DNA of 64,000 nucleotides from Amycolatopsis sp. DSM 110486 (GTDB lineage: Bacteria; Actinomycetota; Actinomycetes; Mycobacteriales; Pseudonocardiaceae), in NCBI RefSeq assembly GCF_019468465.1, contig NZ_CP080519.1, positions 1,069,001 to 1,133,000 of the forward strand. Reading direction: 5' to 3'. The notes beneath the pieces were generated by a model. The model worked only from the letters and a program-made list of their open reading frames with translations. It was not told the DNA's origin and did no database searches. The position numbers were made by a program, and so were the translations under genes. Below, piece by piece: positions 9,746 through 17,650 of this stretch (position 1 is its first letter; each line of letters starts with the position of its first letter).

Positions 9746-10654
9746 TCACCTGCCACGCAACAGATCCAGCGCCAGCAACCCCGCACCGAGCCGCCCGGCT
9801 TCGTCACCCAGTGAGGCCACCCGAAGTTCCGGCATCCGCTGGAAAGTCAGCGCCGAAGCCAAGTAGTCGCGCACCGGATCGAGTACGTAGTCGGCCGCGG
9901 TGAACAGCCCGCCGCCCAGCACGATCACCTCCGGTGCCAGCAACGTCAGCAGCGTCCGCAAGCCGTGGCCGAGGCCGTCGAGCGCGTCGGACACGACGGC
10001 GACCGCGGCTTCGTCGCCGTGGCGCGCGGCGTCGACCACGGGCTGCGCGCCGTCGGCCGGGCGGCCGGTCCGTTCGGTGTAGCGGCGCGCGATGGCCGAC
10101 GCCGACGAGATCGCCTCGAGACAGCCCGTGGCGCCGCAGCCGCAGACGATGCGGTGGCCCACGTCGATGTGGCCGACCTCGCCGGCCAGCCCGTGGGCCC
10201 GGTAGAGGCGCCCGTCGAGCAGCATCGCGGCTGCGATCCCGGTGCCCACGGCGATGAACGCCGCGTCGGTGCAGCCTTTCCCCGCGCCCACGCGGAACTC
10301 CGCCAGCCCGCCGGCGCTCACGTCGTGGCCGAATGCCACCGGCAGCCCCAGCCGGTTCTCCAGCAGGTCGCCGAACGGCACGTCGCGCCAGTCGAGGTTG
10401 GCCGAGAACCGGGCGACGCGCGCCTGTTCGTCGACGATGCCCGGAACCACGACGCCGACCGCACCCGGCGAACCCGTGCCGGCCTGCTCCGCGAGCGAGG
10501 AGACGACGTCGGCCACCTGCTCGGCCAGCGCCGTGCCGTCCGCGCTCTTCGCCGTGGGCACGCGAGTCGTCGCGAGCACGTTGAGTTCCCCGTCGAGCAG
10601 GGCCGCCTTCACGGTCGTGCCGCCCACGTCCAATGCCGCCACCAATTCAGCCAT
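9746..10654 (-). CDS. ROK family sugar kinase (glucokinase-like)
   Basis: 302 aa. The N-terminal ATP-binding segment AALDVGGTTVKAALLDG and the ROK signature region GEVGHIDVGHRIVCGCGATGCLEA (residues about 165-188) are intact. The latter has the zinc-binding His plus CGCGATGC cysteines and the catalytic Asp in FGHDVSAGGLAE (near residue 107). It lacks the N-terminal winged helix of ROK repressors, so it is an enzyme that phosphorylates glucose, N-acetylglucosamine or a related hexose in the cytoplasm. The start is ATG 10654. It is divergent from the cbtBA operon, and a perfect palindrome at 10679-10692 lies between the two. Confidence 0.88.
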   Translation of the reverse strand: MAELVAALDVGGTTVKAALLDGELNVLATTRVPTAKSADGTALAEQVADVVSSLAEQAGTGSPGAVGVVVPGIVDEQARVARFSANLDWRDVPFGDLLENRLGLPVAFGHDVSAGGLAEFRVGAGKGCTDAAFIAVGTGIAAAMLLDGRLYRAHGLAGEVGHIDVGHRIVCGCGATGCLEAISSASAIARRYTERTGRPADGAQPVVDAARHGDEAAVAVVSDALDGLGHGLRTLLTLLAPEVIVLGGGLFTAADYVLDPVRDYLASALTFQRMPELRVASLGDEAGRLGAGLLALDLLRGR

Positions 10655-10678
10655 ACCGTGATTCTCACATCGGGCACC

Positions 10679-10692
10679 TCACATCGATGTGA
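10679..10692. promoter_or_regulatory. Perfect 14-bp palindrome, likely operator
   Basis: TCACATCGATGTGA is fully self-complementary, with a half-site TCACATCGG at 10665. It lies 25 bp before the ROK start and 3 bp before the -35 of the cbtBA promoter, so a bound protein could affect both genes. The regulator is unknown. Confidence 0.5.
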
Positions 10693-10694
10693 CA

Positions 10695-10724
10695 TTGACG
10701 GGCGGTAGCACAGCAACCTACGCT
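10695..10724 (+). promoter_or_regulatory. Predicted promoter of cbtBA
   Basis: TTGACG (10695-10700), an 18-bp spacer, then TACGCT (10719-10724). Transcription would begin near 10731, immediately before the cobalamin aptamer. Confidence 0.5.
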
Positions 10725-10730
10725 CGGTCA

Positions 10731-10825
10731 GCCAGACGACGAGTTCCGGAACGCGGTGAGAATCCGCGCGGTCGCGCCACTGTGACCCCTCGACGAACCT
10801 CGAGGGGAAGCCAGACCCGGACCCG
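10731..10825 (+). promoter_or_regulatory. Cobalamin riboswitch upstream of cbtBA
   Basis: The conserved adenosylcobalamin-aptamer core is present in order: GCGGTGAGAATCCG, then GCGCCACTGTGACC (the B12-box region), then GGGGAAGCCAGACCC after a variable hairpin (CCTCGACGAACCTCGAGG). The start codon of cbtB is about 45 nt downstream. Boundaries are approximate. It should repress the cobalt transporter when cobalamin is abundant. Confidence 0.92.
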
Positions 10826-10869
10826 TCGTGTCGCTCCCGATGAGGCCGCGAAAAGCCCGAGGAGGCACA

Positions 10870-11085
10870 GTGACCACCCCCGCAGCACCCGCCGTCGCCA
10901 CACCGATCCCCGTCCGGATCCCCGTCCGCCAGATCGTTCCGTGGGCAGTGCTGGTGGGCCTGCTCGCCCTCATCGCCCTCTACTTCGTGAGCGCCGAACA
11001 GGGCGCCACCGCGGTGTTCGCCAACATGTACGTGCACGAGTTCGTGCACGACGGCCGGCACCTGCTCGCGTTCCCCTGCCACTGA
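10870..11085 (+). CDS. cbtB: Cobalt transporter subunit CbtB
   Basis: 71 aa. GTG 10870 is preferred because GAGGAGG ends about 6 nt before it; an ATG in the same frame at 10840 overlaps the riboswitch expression region. One transmembrane helix (VLVGLLALIALYFVSAE) is followed by the family signature HEFVHDGRHLLAFPCH, whose histidines are thought to bind cobalt. CbtB works with CbtA, encoded 15 bp downstream, as the proposed B12-regulated cobalt importer. The riboswitch directly upstream agrees with that role. Confidence 0.93.
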   Translation: MTTPAAPAVATPIPVRIPVRQIVPWAVLVGLLALIALYFVSAEQGATAVFANMYVHEFVHDGRHLLAFPCH

Positions 11086-11100
11086 GGCGGGCGAACCACC

Positions 11101-11889
11101 ATGATGAGGTCCCTGCTGGTCCGCGGCATGCTCGCGGGCCTGATCGCCGGCGTGCTCGCGTTCGTCTTCGCCTACCTGTTCGGCGAGCCGTCGGTCAACA
11201 GCGCCATCGGCATCGAGGAGGCCGGCTCCGCCGCGCATTCCCACACCCACGACCCGGCCGCCGGCCAAGGCACCGGCGAGGCTGCGCAGCCGGCCGACGA
11301 GCCCGAAGAAGAGCTGGTGCCGCGCGACATCCAGAGCACCGTCGGCCTGCTGACCGGCGTGCTCGTCTACGGTGTCGCGATCGGCGGGCTGTTCTCGCTG
11401 GCTTTCGCGTTCGTCTACGGCCGCATCGGGTCACTGCGCCCCCGCCTGACCACGGCGTTGCTCACCGCGGGCGCGTTCGGCGTGGTGTTCTTCGTGCCGT
11501 TCCTCAAGTACCCGGCCAACCCGCCCGCAGTGGGCCAGCCGGGCACCATCGGGGAACGCACCGAGCTGTACTTCGGCTTCGTCGCCGTCTCCCTGCTCGC
11601 GGGCATCCTCGCCACGGTGTTCGGCCGCAAGCTCGCCGACCGCCTCGGCGCGTGGCGCGGCGGCCTGCTGGCCTGCGCCGGTTACGTCGCGGTGATGGCC
11701 GTGGTCGCGTGGCTGATGCCGGTGATCGACGAGGTGCCGCCGACGTTCCCGGCGTCCACGCTGTGGAGCTTCCGTACCGCGTCGATCGGCACGCAGGTGA
11801 CGCTGTGGCTCACGCTCGGCCTGTTCTTCGGTTTCTTCGCGGAGAAGGTACTGAAGCCCTCCCAGAAGGCCGTCGCGGCAGCCGTCTGA
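11101..11889 (+). CDS. cbtA: Cobalt transporter subunit CbtA
   Basis: 262 aa integral membrane protein with about five to six helices, beginning MMRSLLVRGMLAGLIAGVLA. The extracytoplasmic loop after the first helix is His/acid-rich (HSHTHDPAAGQG, near residue 46), a likely cobalt-capture segment. Further helices include LLTGVLVYGVAIGGLFSLA and LLACAGYVAVMAVVAWLMP. Together with CbtB it forms the predicted cobalt uptake system, co-transcribed under the cobalamin riboswitch. The gene ends before a large structured repeat region. Confidence 0.9.
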   Translation: MMRSLLVRGMLAGLIAGVLAFVFAYLFGEPSVNSAIGIEEAGSAAHSHTHDPAAGQGTGEAAQPADEPEEELVPRDIQSTVGLLTGVLVYGVAIGGLFSLAFAFVYGRIGSLRPRLTTALLTAGAFGVVFFVPFLKYPANPPAVGQPGTIGERTELYFGFVAVSLLAGILATVFGRKLADRLGAWRGGLLACAGYVAVMAVVAWLMPVIDEVPPTFPASTLWSFRTASIGTQVTLWLTLGLFFGFFAEKVLKPSQKAVAAAV

Positions 11890-11903
11890 GCCTCACCAGT
11901 CCA

Positions 11904-12075
11904 GGTCGCCGGTCATCTCACGCCTTCCGTGTCTTTTGCCTCGGCTCCGCCGAGGCGGCGAGATCGCCTGGGAGCCGGCGTCTCGATCAGACGGTCGGAT
12001 CGGCCAGGGGCCGATCGCACCGCCTGATCGAGACGCCGGCGCGATCTCGCGGTCGCCGGTCATCTCACGCCCTCC
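11904..12075. repeat. Direct repeat flanking a 38-bp-stem hairpin
   Basis: A 25-bp sequence occurs at 11904-11928 and again at 12051-12075 with one mismatch (first 21 bp identical). Between the copies lie a small perfect hairpin (11938-11956, GCCTCGGC/GCCGAGGC) and a very long inverted repeat: 11958-12005 pairs with 12009-12050 over 38 positions, with a 7-nt bulge and a 3-nt loop. The second direct-repeat copy contains the stop codon of the peptidase gene. It could be a bidirectional terminator or a small palindromic insertion with a duplicated target. Confidence 0.7.
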
Positions 12076-13528
12076 AGTCCGGGTGGCCCGGCATCGCCGG
12101 AGTGGTGGACGCGTACAGCCAGTCGTGGAAGAACGCGCCCAGGTCGCGGCCGGAGACGCGTTCGGCCACGGCGACGTAGTCCTGCGTCGCGGCCGGGCGG
12201 CCTTGGAACTCGTCGAAGAAGGTGCGTTCGATGCGGTCGAAGGTCGCCGGGCCAACGAGGCTGCGCAGCGCGTACAGCGTGAGCTTGCCGCCGAGATCGG
12301 TGCCGAACATGACACCCGCCGCGTAGGTCTGGCGGGCGACCGGGCCGTTCTGCTTCAGGATCTCGTTGTTCTGCGCGTAGCCGGACTTCGCCGTCTCGTC
12401 GAACGGTCTCCCGCCGTGCTCGGAGTCGTAGAGGTCCTGGTAGAAGGTGGCGTGGCCTTCGCTGAGCCACATGTCGTCCCAGTGGCGCACCGGCACGGCG
12501 TCACCGAAGTACTCGTGCGTGAGCTCGTGCGCCATGGTCGAGACCTCGCGGGGGTTTTCGAGGGCCAGGGCGCTGTAGGTCGGCATCGCCGCGGTCTCCA
12601 GCGCGACGCCGCCACCGTAGAGGCGGTTGACGCCGAGGGTGCCGGCGCTCGCGTACGGGTACGGGCGGCCCAGGCGCTGCTCCAGCCACGCGATGATCTC
12701 CGGGGTCTTGCGCGCGGTGTCGAGCGCGGCCGGTTTCGCCGCCGTCGTCACGTAACTGCGCACCGGCAGGCCGTGCGGGCCCACCTGGTCGACCTCGGTG
12801 AAGTGGCCGGCCGCGAGCTGCACGACGTCGGTGGCCGTGGGCCGATCGACACGGAACACCGAGGTCACCCGGTCGCCCGCACGGTGCTTCCCGACGAGCG
12901 TGCCGCTGCCGACGCCCTGCACGTCGGCCGGGGTCGTGATCCGCAGGGTGTAGGTGGCCGGGTCGCCCGGCACATCGTCGGACGGGAAGACCGCGTGCTC
13001 ACGGTCCGTCTGCCCCATCACCGCGAACCCGTCCGGGGTGTTCTGCCAGACACCGATGGCCTCGGCGAGATCGGGCGGCAGCGGCTGCCCGGTGGGCGAC
13101 TGCGGGCTCTTCGCCCGGTCCGCGACGTAGCCGATCCGCACGGTGAAGGGCACGCCCTTGCGCACCGGCCGCGCGGGCGTGACCACCAGCTTTTCGCCCT
13201 GCACCACGAACTTCGCCGCCGTGCCGTCGACCTCGACCGTCCGGATCTCGCCCACGGCCGAGTCGAGCCCGAAGGACGACAGCGACTGCGTGGCGACGGC
13301 GCGCATCGTCACCGCCGCGTCCATCGTGGTCACGCCCGGCCGGTAGTCGAGGGAGACGTCGTAGTCGCGGGCGTCGTAGCCGCCGTTGCCGAGCCCGGGG
13401 AACAGCCGCTCGCCCGCGCTCAGCGCGCCGGGAGACGCGGGATCAGCCGTGGCGGCGGTCGCGGTGCCGGCGGCCAGCACCGCGGCGAGCCCTGCCACCG
13501 CTGCGGTTTTCACGATCGTTTTCACCAT
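12065..13528 (-). CDS. Secreted M1-family-like zinc metallopeptidase
   Basis: 487 aa, with a signal peptide at residues 1-28 (VKTIVKTAAVAGLAAVLAAG followed by ATAATA). The N-terminal beta-rich domain leads to a gluzincin catalytic domain: HELTHEYFGD followed after 18 residues by the Glu of WLSEGHATF, the HExxH-18-E zinc site of M1 aminopeptidases. The exopeptidase GxMEN motif is replaced by GVALETAAMP, so true aminopeptidase activity is uncertain. It is shorter than classical PepN (about 850 aa) and matches compact secreted actinobacterial members. It is convergent with cbtA. Confidence 0.9.
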   Translation of the reverse strand: MVKTIVKTAAVAGLAAVLAAGTATAATADPASPGALSAGERLFPGLGNGGYDARDYDVSLDYRPGVTTMDAAVTMRAVATQSLSSFGLDSAVGEIRTVEVDGTAAKFVVQGEKLVVTPARPVRKGVPFTVRIGYVADRAKSPQSPTGQPLPPDLAEAIGVWQNTPDGFAVMGQTDREHAVFPSDDVPGDPATYTLRITTPADVQGVGSGTLVGKHRAGDRVTSVFRVDRPTATDVVQLAAGHFTEVDQVGPHGLPVRSYVTTAAKPAALDTARKTPEIIAWLEQRLGRPYPYASAGTLGVNRLYGGGVALETAAMPTYSALALENPREVSTMAHELTHEYFGDAVPVRHWDDMWLSEGHATFYQDLYDSEHGGRPFDETAKSGYAQNNEILKQNGPVARQTYAAGVMFGTDLGGKLTLYALRSLVGPATFDRIERTFFDEFQGRPAATQDYVAVAERVSGRDLGAFFHDWLYASTTPAMPGHPDWRA

Positions 13529-13605
13529 GCGCCCTACCTTGCCGAGACCGCCGCCGCACGCACATCAGCCGGGCAGCTCGAACGGGCTAACCGGAAAGTC
13601 GTACG

Positions 13606-14706
13606 GTGATCGCCGTGCGACTGCTGCTGCTCGACGCCTGCCTGGCGATCGCGGTCGCGGGCGCGCTCACGCTGGAGGCGCTCAACGGCGTGAACCGGCC
13701 CGCGCTGTGGCAGCTCACGATCGTGGCCGTGCTGGTGCTGTTGCTGCTGCGTCGCCGGTTCCCGCTGGTCACGATGCTGGCGATGGCGGTGCTGGCGTGG
13801 TTCGAGCCGACGGCGCAGCTCGCCACGATCTTCTCGCTCTACACCGTCGCGGCCCAGCGCGGACCGAAGTGGCCGACGGCGGTCGCGGTGGCCGTGGATC
13901 TGGTGATCACGTTCGTCACCTACCGGCCCGACGACCTGCAGGCCTGGGAGATCGTCGGCTTCGTCGCGGCCCTGATGCTGGTCCTGCCCTTGCTCGCGGG
14001 CCTGTGGATGCACCAGCGCGCCGTGCTCGTCGACGCCCTGCACGACCGCGCGGACCAGGCCGAACGCACGCGCGACCTGCTCGCCGAACGCGCCGTGACG
14101 GCCGAGCGCCGGCGGATCGCGCGCGAGATGCACGACGTGGTGGCCCACCGCGTGAGCATCGTCGCGCTGCAGGCCGGAGCGTTGTCCGTGCGCGCGCCCA
14201 ACGACGAGACCGCGCGGCTCGCCGAGGTGATCCGCGAGTCGAGCGCCGCCGCGCTCACCGAGCTGCGCGACATCCTGCGGGTGCTGCGCGAGGAGGAGAC
14301 CGAGCCGAAGGCGCTGCCGAGCCCGACGCTGGACGGCGTCGCGCAGCTGGCCGGCGACCTCGCCGCGGCCGGCGCGGACGTCGACGCCGAGGTACCCGAT
14401 CCCCTGCCGCAGGTGCCGGAAATGGTGGGCCGGGCGGCGTACCGGATCGTGCAGGAAGCCCTGACCAACGCGGCGAAACACGCACCGGGCGCGCCGATCC
14501 GCGTCCGGCTGTCCCTCGACAGCGGCAAGCTCGTCGTCGAGGTGGCCAACGCCCTCGGCGCGTCGGCGGGCTTGCCCGGCGCGGGCTACGGCGTGATCGG
14601 CATGCGCGAGCGCGTGACGTTGGCCGGCGGCGCGCTGCGCGTCGGCCCTGACAGCTCGGGTGACTACGTGGTGCGCGCGGTGTTCCCGCTCGCCGGCGGT
14701 ACGTGA
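13606..14706 (+). CDS. Two-component sensor histidine kinase (NarL-type partner)
   Basis: 366 aa, starting at GTG 13606. The N-terminal third has four to five membrane helices with very short loops, so it likely senses something in or near the membrane. The HisKA_3 dimerisation/phosphoacceptor motif is REMHDVVAHRVSIVALQAGAL (His near residue 175). The HATPase domain has QEALTNAAKHAPGAPIRVRL and GAGYGVIGMRERV. The response regulator gene follows after 18 bp and is surely its partner. The stimulus and target genes are not evident. Confidence 0.92.
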   Translation: MIAVRLLLLDACLAIAVAGALTLEALNGVNRPALWQLTIVAVLVLLLLRRRFPLVTMLAMAVLAWFEPTAQLATIFSLYTVAAQRGPKWPTAVAVAVDLVITFVTYRPDDLQAWEIVGFVAALMLVLPLLAGLWMHQRAVLVDALHDRADQAERTRDLLAERAVTAERRRIAREMHDVVAHRVSIVALQAGALSVRAPNDETARLAEVIRESSAAALTELRDILRVLREEETEPKALPSPTLDGVAQLAGDLAAAGADVDAEVPDPLPQVPEMVGRAAYRIVQEALTNAAKHAPGAPIRVRLSLDSGKLVVEVANALGASAGLPGAGYGVIGMRERVTLAGGALRVGPDSSGDYVVRAVFPLAGGT

Positions 14707-14724
14707 GATGAGGAGGACGCTGCG

Positions 14725-15366
14725 GTGATCAAGGTCGTGCTGCTGGACGACGAGGTGCTCGTGCGCAGCGGCATCCGGATGATCCTCGAGTCGGATCCGG
14801 AGATCCGCGTGGTCGCGGAGGCGGGCGACGGCACGGGCGTCGCCGAGCTCGTCGCGCGGCATCAACCCGACGTCGTGCTCACTGACATCCAGATGCCCGG
14901 CGTCGACGGCCTCGAGGTGACCCGCGTGGTCACGGCGCTGCCCGAGGCGCCGGCGGTGGTCGTGCTGACCACGTTCGACCTCGACGAGTACGTGCACACC
15001 GCGTTGCGCCGCGGCGCCACCGGGTTCCTGCTCAAGGACACGCCGCCGCGCGACCTGGTGAGCGCTGTGCACGTGGTGCGCCGCGGCGAGGCGATGCTGT
15101 CGCCCGCCATCACGCGGCGGCTGCTCGGCGAGTTCGCCTCAGGCGGGGCCACGGAGAGCGCGAAGGCGCGGCTGACGGCGCTGACCTCCCGCGAACGCGA
15201 GGTCGCGGTGGCCGTCGCCGAGGGCTGGAGCAACGCAGTGATCGCCACCCACCTCGGCGTCAGCGAGGCCACCGTGAAGGTCCATCTGGGCCGCATCATG
15301 TCCAAAGTGGAGGCCTCGAACCGCACTCAGGTGGCCATTCTCGTGCACGATGCTGGTCTTGCTTGA
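14725..15366 (+). CDS. LuxR/NarL-family response regulator
   Basis: 213 aa. The receiver domain has the acidic pocket LLDDE and phospho-acceptor Asp54 in VVLTDIQMPGVDG; the conserved Thr and Lys lie in VVLTTFDLDEY and GFLLKDTPP. The C-terminal LuxR helix-turn-helix is LTSREREVAVAVAEGWSNAVIA followed by HLGVSEATVKVHLGRI. GTG 14725 follows GATGAGGAGG at 8 nt. It forms an operon with the preceding kinase. Confidence 0.94.
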   Translation: MIKVVLLDDEVLVRSGIRMILESDPEIRVVAEAGDGTGVAELVARHQPDVVLTDIQMPGVDGLEVTRVVTALPEAPAVVVLTTFDLDEYVHTALRRGATGFLLKDTPPRDLVSAVHVVRRGEAMLSPAITRRLLGEFASGGATESAKARLTALTSREREVAVAVAEGWSNAVIATHLGVSEATVKVHLGRIMSKVEASNRTQVAILVHDAGLA

Positions 15367-15447
15367 ATCGTTGTCGCGCAAGCGGTGCCCGGTTGGTTAC
15401 GATCATGCCCGGGTCGGGGGATTCCACGGAGAATTCAGGGGACCCTC

Positions 15448-16164
15448 ATGTCCGATTCAGTCCTGCCGCCCAAGCCGACCGGGCCGAGCTACCAGGACGC
15501 GCCACCGCCACCGCCGCCACCCGCGACGGGCAAGACCAACGGTTACGCCATCACCTCACTGGTGCTCGCGATCGTCCCGCTGCTGAAGGTGCTCTTCGGC
15601 TTCGCTCTGGCGATCCCGGGGATCAGCCTGCTGCTGAGCGTGATCTTCGGTGTCGTCGCGCTGCGTCAGATCCGGCGCACCGGCGACAGCGGCCGCGGCC
15701 TGGCCATCGCGGGCCTCGCCCTGTGCGGTGCGTGGCTGCTGACGCTGATCATCACCGCCGGCAACTCCTCCGGTTCGAGCAGCGAAGACGCCGCCATCGA
15801 CGAGCTGTCGGGCGGCGGCAACAGCGTGTTCTCGGCCGAGCAAGGCGAGTGCTTCTCCGGCTACGACAAGCTCACCAGCGACATCGCCAAGGTCTCGTGC
15901 GACGTGGCGCACGCCGACGAGATCTATGCAGTGGTGCCCCTGCCGGAGTCCGAGAGCTATCCCGGCGAGGAAGCCCTGACCACGCTGAGCCGCCAGTACT
16001 GCACCACAGCGCAGTCGGGGTTCTTCGTCGACACCACGATGCCGGCGGACCTGGTGATGGGCGTGTACTACCCGCCGGCCGGAGCGTGGCAGAACCAGAA
16101 CCGCTCGGTGGTCTGCACCCTGGAATCCAAGTCCGGCGTGCTGAAGGCCCCGGTGGCGCACTAG
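15448..16164 (+). CDS. DUF4190/septum-formation-domain membrane protein
   Basis: 238 aa. A Pro-rich cytoplasmic tail (APPPPPPPATGKTNG) precedes two transmembrane helices around residues 30-75 and 85-105, flanking ALRQIRRTGDSGRGLAIAG, the DUF4190 hallmark. After a Ser-rich linker comes an extracytoplasmic domain with paired cysteines (GECFSGYD, KVSCDVAHADEIYAVVPLP, QYCTTAQSG, VVCTLES), which fits the septum_form family. No catalytic residues are seen and the function is unknown. ATG 15448 is chosen because it starts the Pro-rich region typical of the family; GGGGACC lies just upstream. Confidence 0.8.
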   Translation: MSDSVLPPKPTGPSYQDAPPPPPPPATGKTNGYAITSLVLAIVPLLKVLFGFALAIPGISLLLSVIFGVVALRQIRRTGDSGRGLAIAGLALCGAWLLTLIITAGNSSGSSSEDAAIDELSGGGNSVFSAEQGECFSGYDKLTSDIAKVSCDVAHADEIYAVVPLPESESYPGEEALTTLSRQYCTTAQSGFFVDTTMPADLVMGVYYPPAGAWQNQNRSVVCTLESKSGVLKAPVAH

Positions 16165-16168
16165 CGGA

Positions 16169-17650
16169 TCACGGTGCGCCGGGCGGGACGAACGGCAACC
16201 CGCCCGGCGCACCGTTTTCCAGCAGCCGCAGCAACTGCGCGGTGTCCACTTCGGACTCGATGGCGTCGGCCAGGCGCTCCAGCATGTCCTCACGCAAGGC
16301 CGCGAAACCTGGCGCGTCCGGGGCCGGGGTCCAGTCGACCCCGGACTGCGCCGCCACCTCCGTGAGCCAGGCGCGGCGGAAGCCATCGTTTTCGAAGGCG
16401 CCGTGCCAGGTCGTGCCCCACACGGACCCGACGCGAAAACCGTCCAAAAAGGACTCTTCGGCGGTGCCCGATGCCGTGCCGTGGTGGATCTCGTAGGCCT
16501 CGACCCGGTGGCCGCGCCATTCGCCGACCGGGCGGCCGAGCACCTTCTCCCCCGCGAACGTGACGTCGGTGGGCAGTAGACCGAGGCCGTCGACCGTGCC
16601 GGCGCGCGACTCGACGTCGTCGTGGATTGTGGTGGCGAGCATCTGGTAGCCGCCGCAGATGCCGAGCACGGGACGGCCGGCGGCGGCGCGCGCGGTCACC
16701 GCGTCGGCGAGGCCGCGCTCGCTCAGCCAGCGCAGATCGTCCACGGTGGCGCGGGAACCGGGCAGCACCACGAGATCCGCGGCGGCGACCGTGTCCGGGT
16801 CGGCCGTGAGGCTCACCGTCACGCCGGGTTCGGCCGCGAGGGCGTCGACGTCGGTGGCGTTCGAGGCGCGCGGGAAGCGCACCACGGCCACGCGCAGCCC
16901 GCCGCCGCGCGGAGCCTCGTGCCGCCAGCCCGCGGCGGCCAGCGCGTCTTCGGAGTCGATCCACACGCGGTCCAGCCACGGCAGCACCCCGAGCACGGGC
17001 CGGCCGGTCACGTCTTCGAGGCTCTTCAGCCCCGGGCGCAGCAAGCCGACGTCGCCGCGGAACTTGTTGACCACCCAGCCCGCGACCAGAGCCTGGTCTT
17101 CCGGTGACAGCAGCGCGAGCGTGCCGAACATCGCCGCCAGCACGCCGCCCCGGTCGATGTCGCCGACCACGACCACCGGCAGCGAGAACCGCCGCGCCAA
17201 ACCCAGGTTCACGTAGTCCCCGCCGCGCAGGTTGATCTCCGCGGGGCTGCCGGCGCCCTCGCACACGACCACGTCGAACCGGGAGCTCAGGTCCTCGAAA
17301 GCGCCGAACGCGATCTCCGCCAGCCCCGCGCGGCCGGTCGCGTACCCGCCGGCTTCCAGCGTGCCGAACGGTTTCCCGAGCGCGATCACGTGACTGCGCC
17401 GGTCGCTGCCCGGCTTGAGCAGCACGGGGTTCATCGCCGCTTCGGGCTCGACGCGCGCGGCGCGGGCCTGCAGCCACTGCGCGCGGCCGATCTCGGCACC
17501 GTCGGCGCAGACCATCGAGTTGTTCGACATGTTCTGCGCCTTGAACGGCGCCACCCGCACACCGCGGCGGGCCAGCCAGCGGCAGATCCCGGCCGTGACC
17601 AGGCTCTTCCCTGCATCGGACGTCGTGCCGGCGACCAGCAGCCCGCTCAT
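16169..17650 (-). CDS. cobQ: Cobyric acid synthase
   Basis: 493 aa, as expected. It amidates adenosylcobyrinate a,c-diamide at positions b, d, e and g using glutamine and ATP. The N-terminal dethiobiotin-synthetase-like ATPase has the P-loop GTTSDAGKSLVTAGICRW, then FKAQNMSNNS and CEGAGSPAEINLR. The C-terminal GATase domain has nucleophile Cys in GICGGYQMLA and His in AYEIHHG. The ATG overlaps the end of cobD by 4 nt (ATGA), so the two are translationally coupled. Confidence 0.97.
   Translation of the reverse strand: MSGLLVAGTTSDAGKSLVTAGICRWLARRGVRVAPFKAQNMSNNSMVCADGAEIGRAQWLQARAARVEPEAAMNPVLLKPGSDRRSHVIALGKPFGTLEAGGYATGRAGLAEIAFGAFEDLSSRFDVVVCEGAGSPAEINLRGGDYVNLGLARRFSLPVVVVGDIDRGGVLAAMFGTLALLSPEDQALVAGWVVNKFRGDVGLLRPGLKSLEDVTGRPVLGVLPWLDRVWIDSEDALAAAGWRHEAPRGGGLRVAVVRFPRASNATDVDALAAEPGVTVSLTADPDTVAAADLVVLPGSRATVDDLRWLSERGLADAVTARAAAGRPVLGICGGYQMLATTIHDDVESRAGTVDGLGLLPTDVTFAGEKVLGRPVGEWRGHRVEAYEIHHGTASGTAEESFLDGFRVGSVWGTTWHGAFENDGFRRAWLTEVAAQSGVDWTPAPDAPGFAALREDMLERLADAIESEVDTAQLLRLLENGAPGGLPFVPPGAP

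Noticed and set aside
13606..15366. Possibility that the NarL-type two-component pair controls the cobalamin genes
   Set aside because: Only proximity supports this; no shared operator was found upstream of cob operons.
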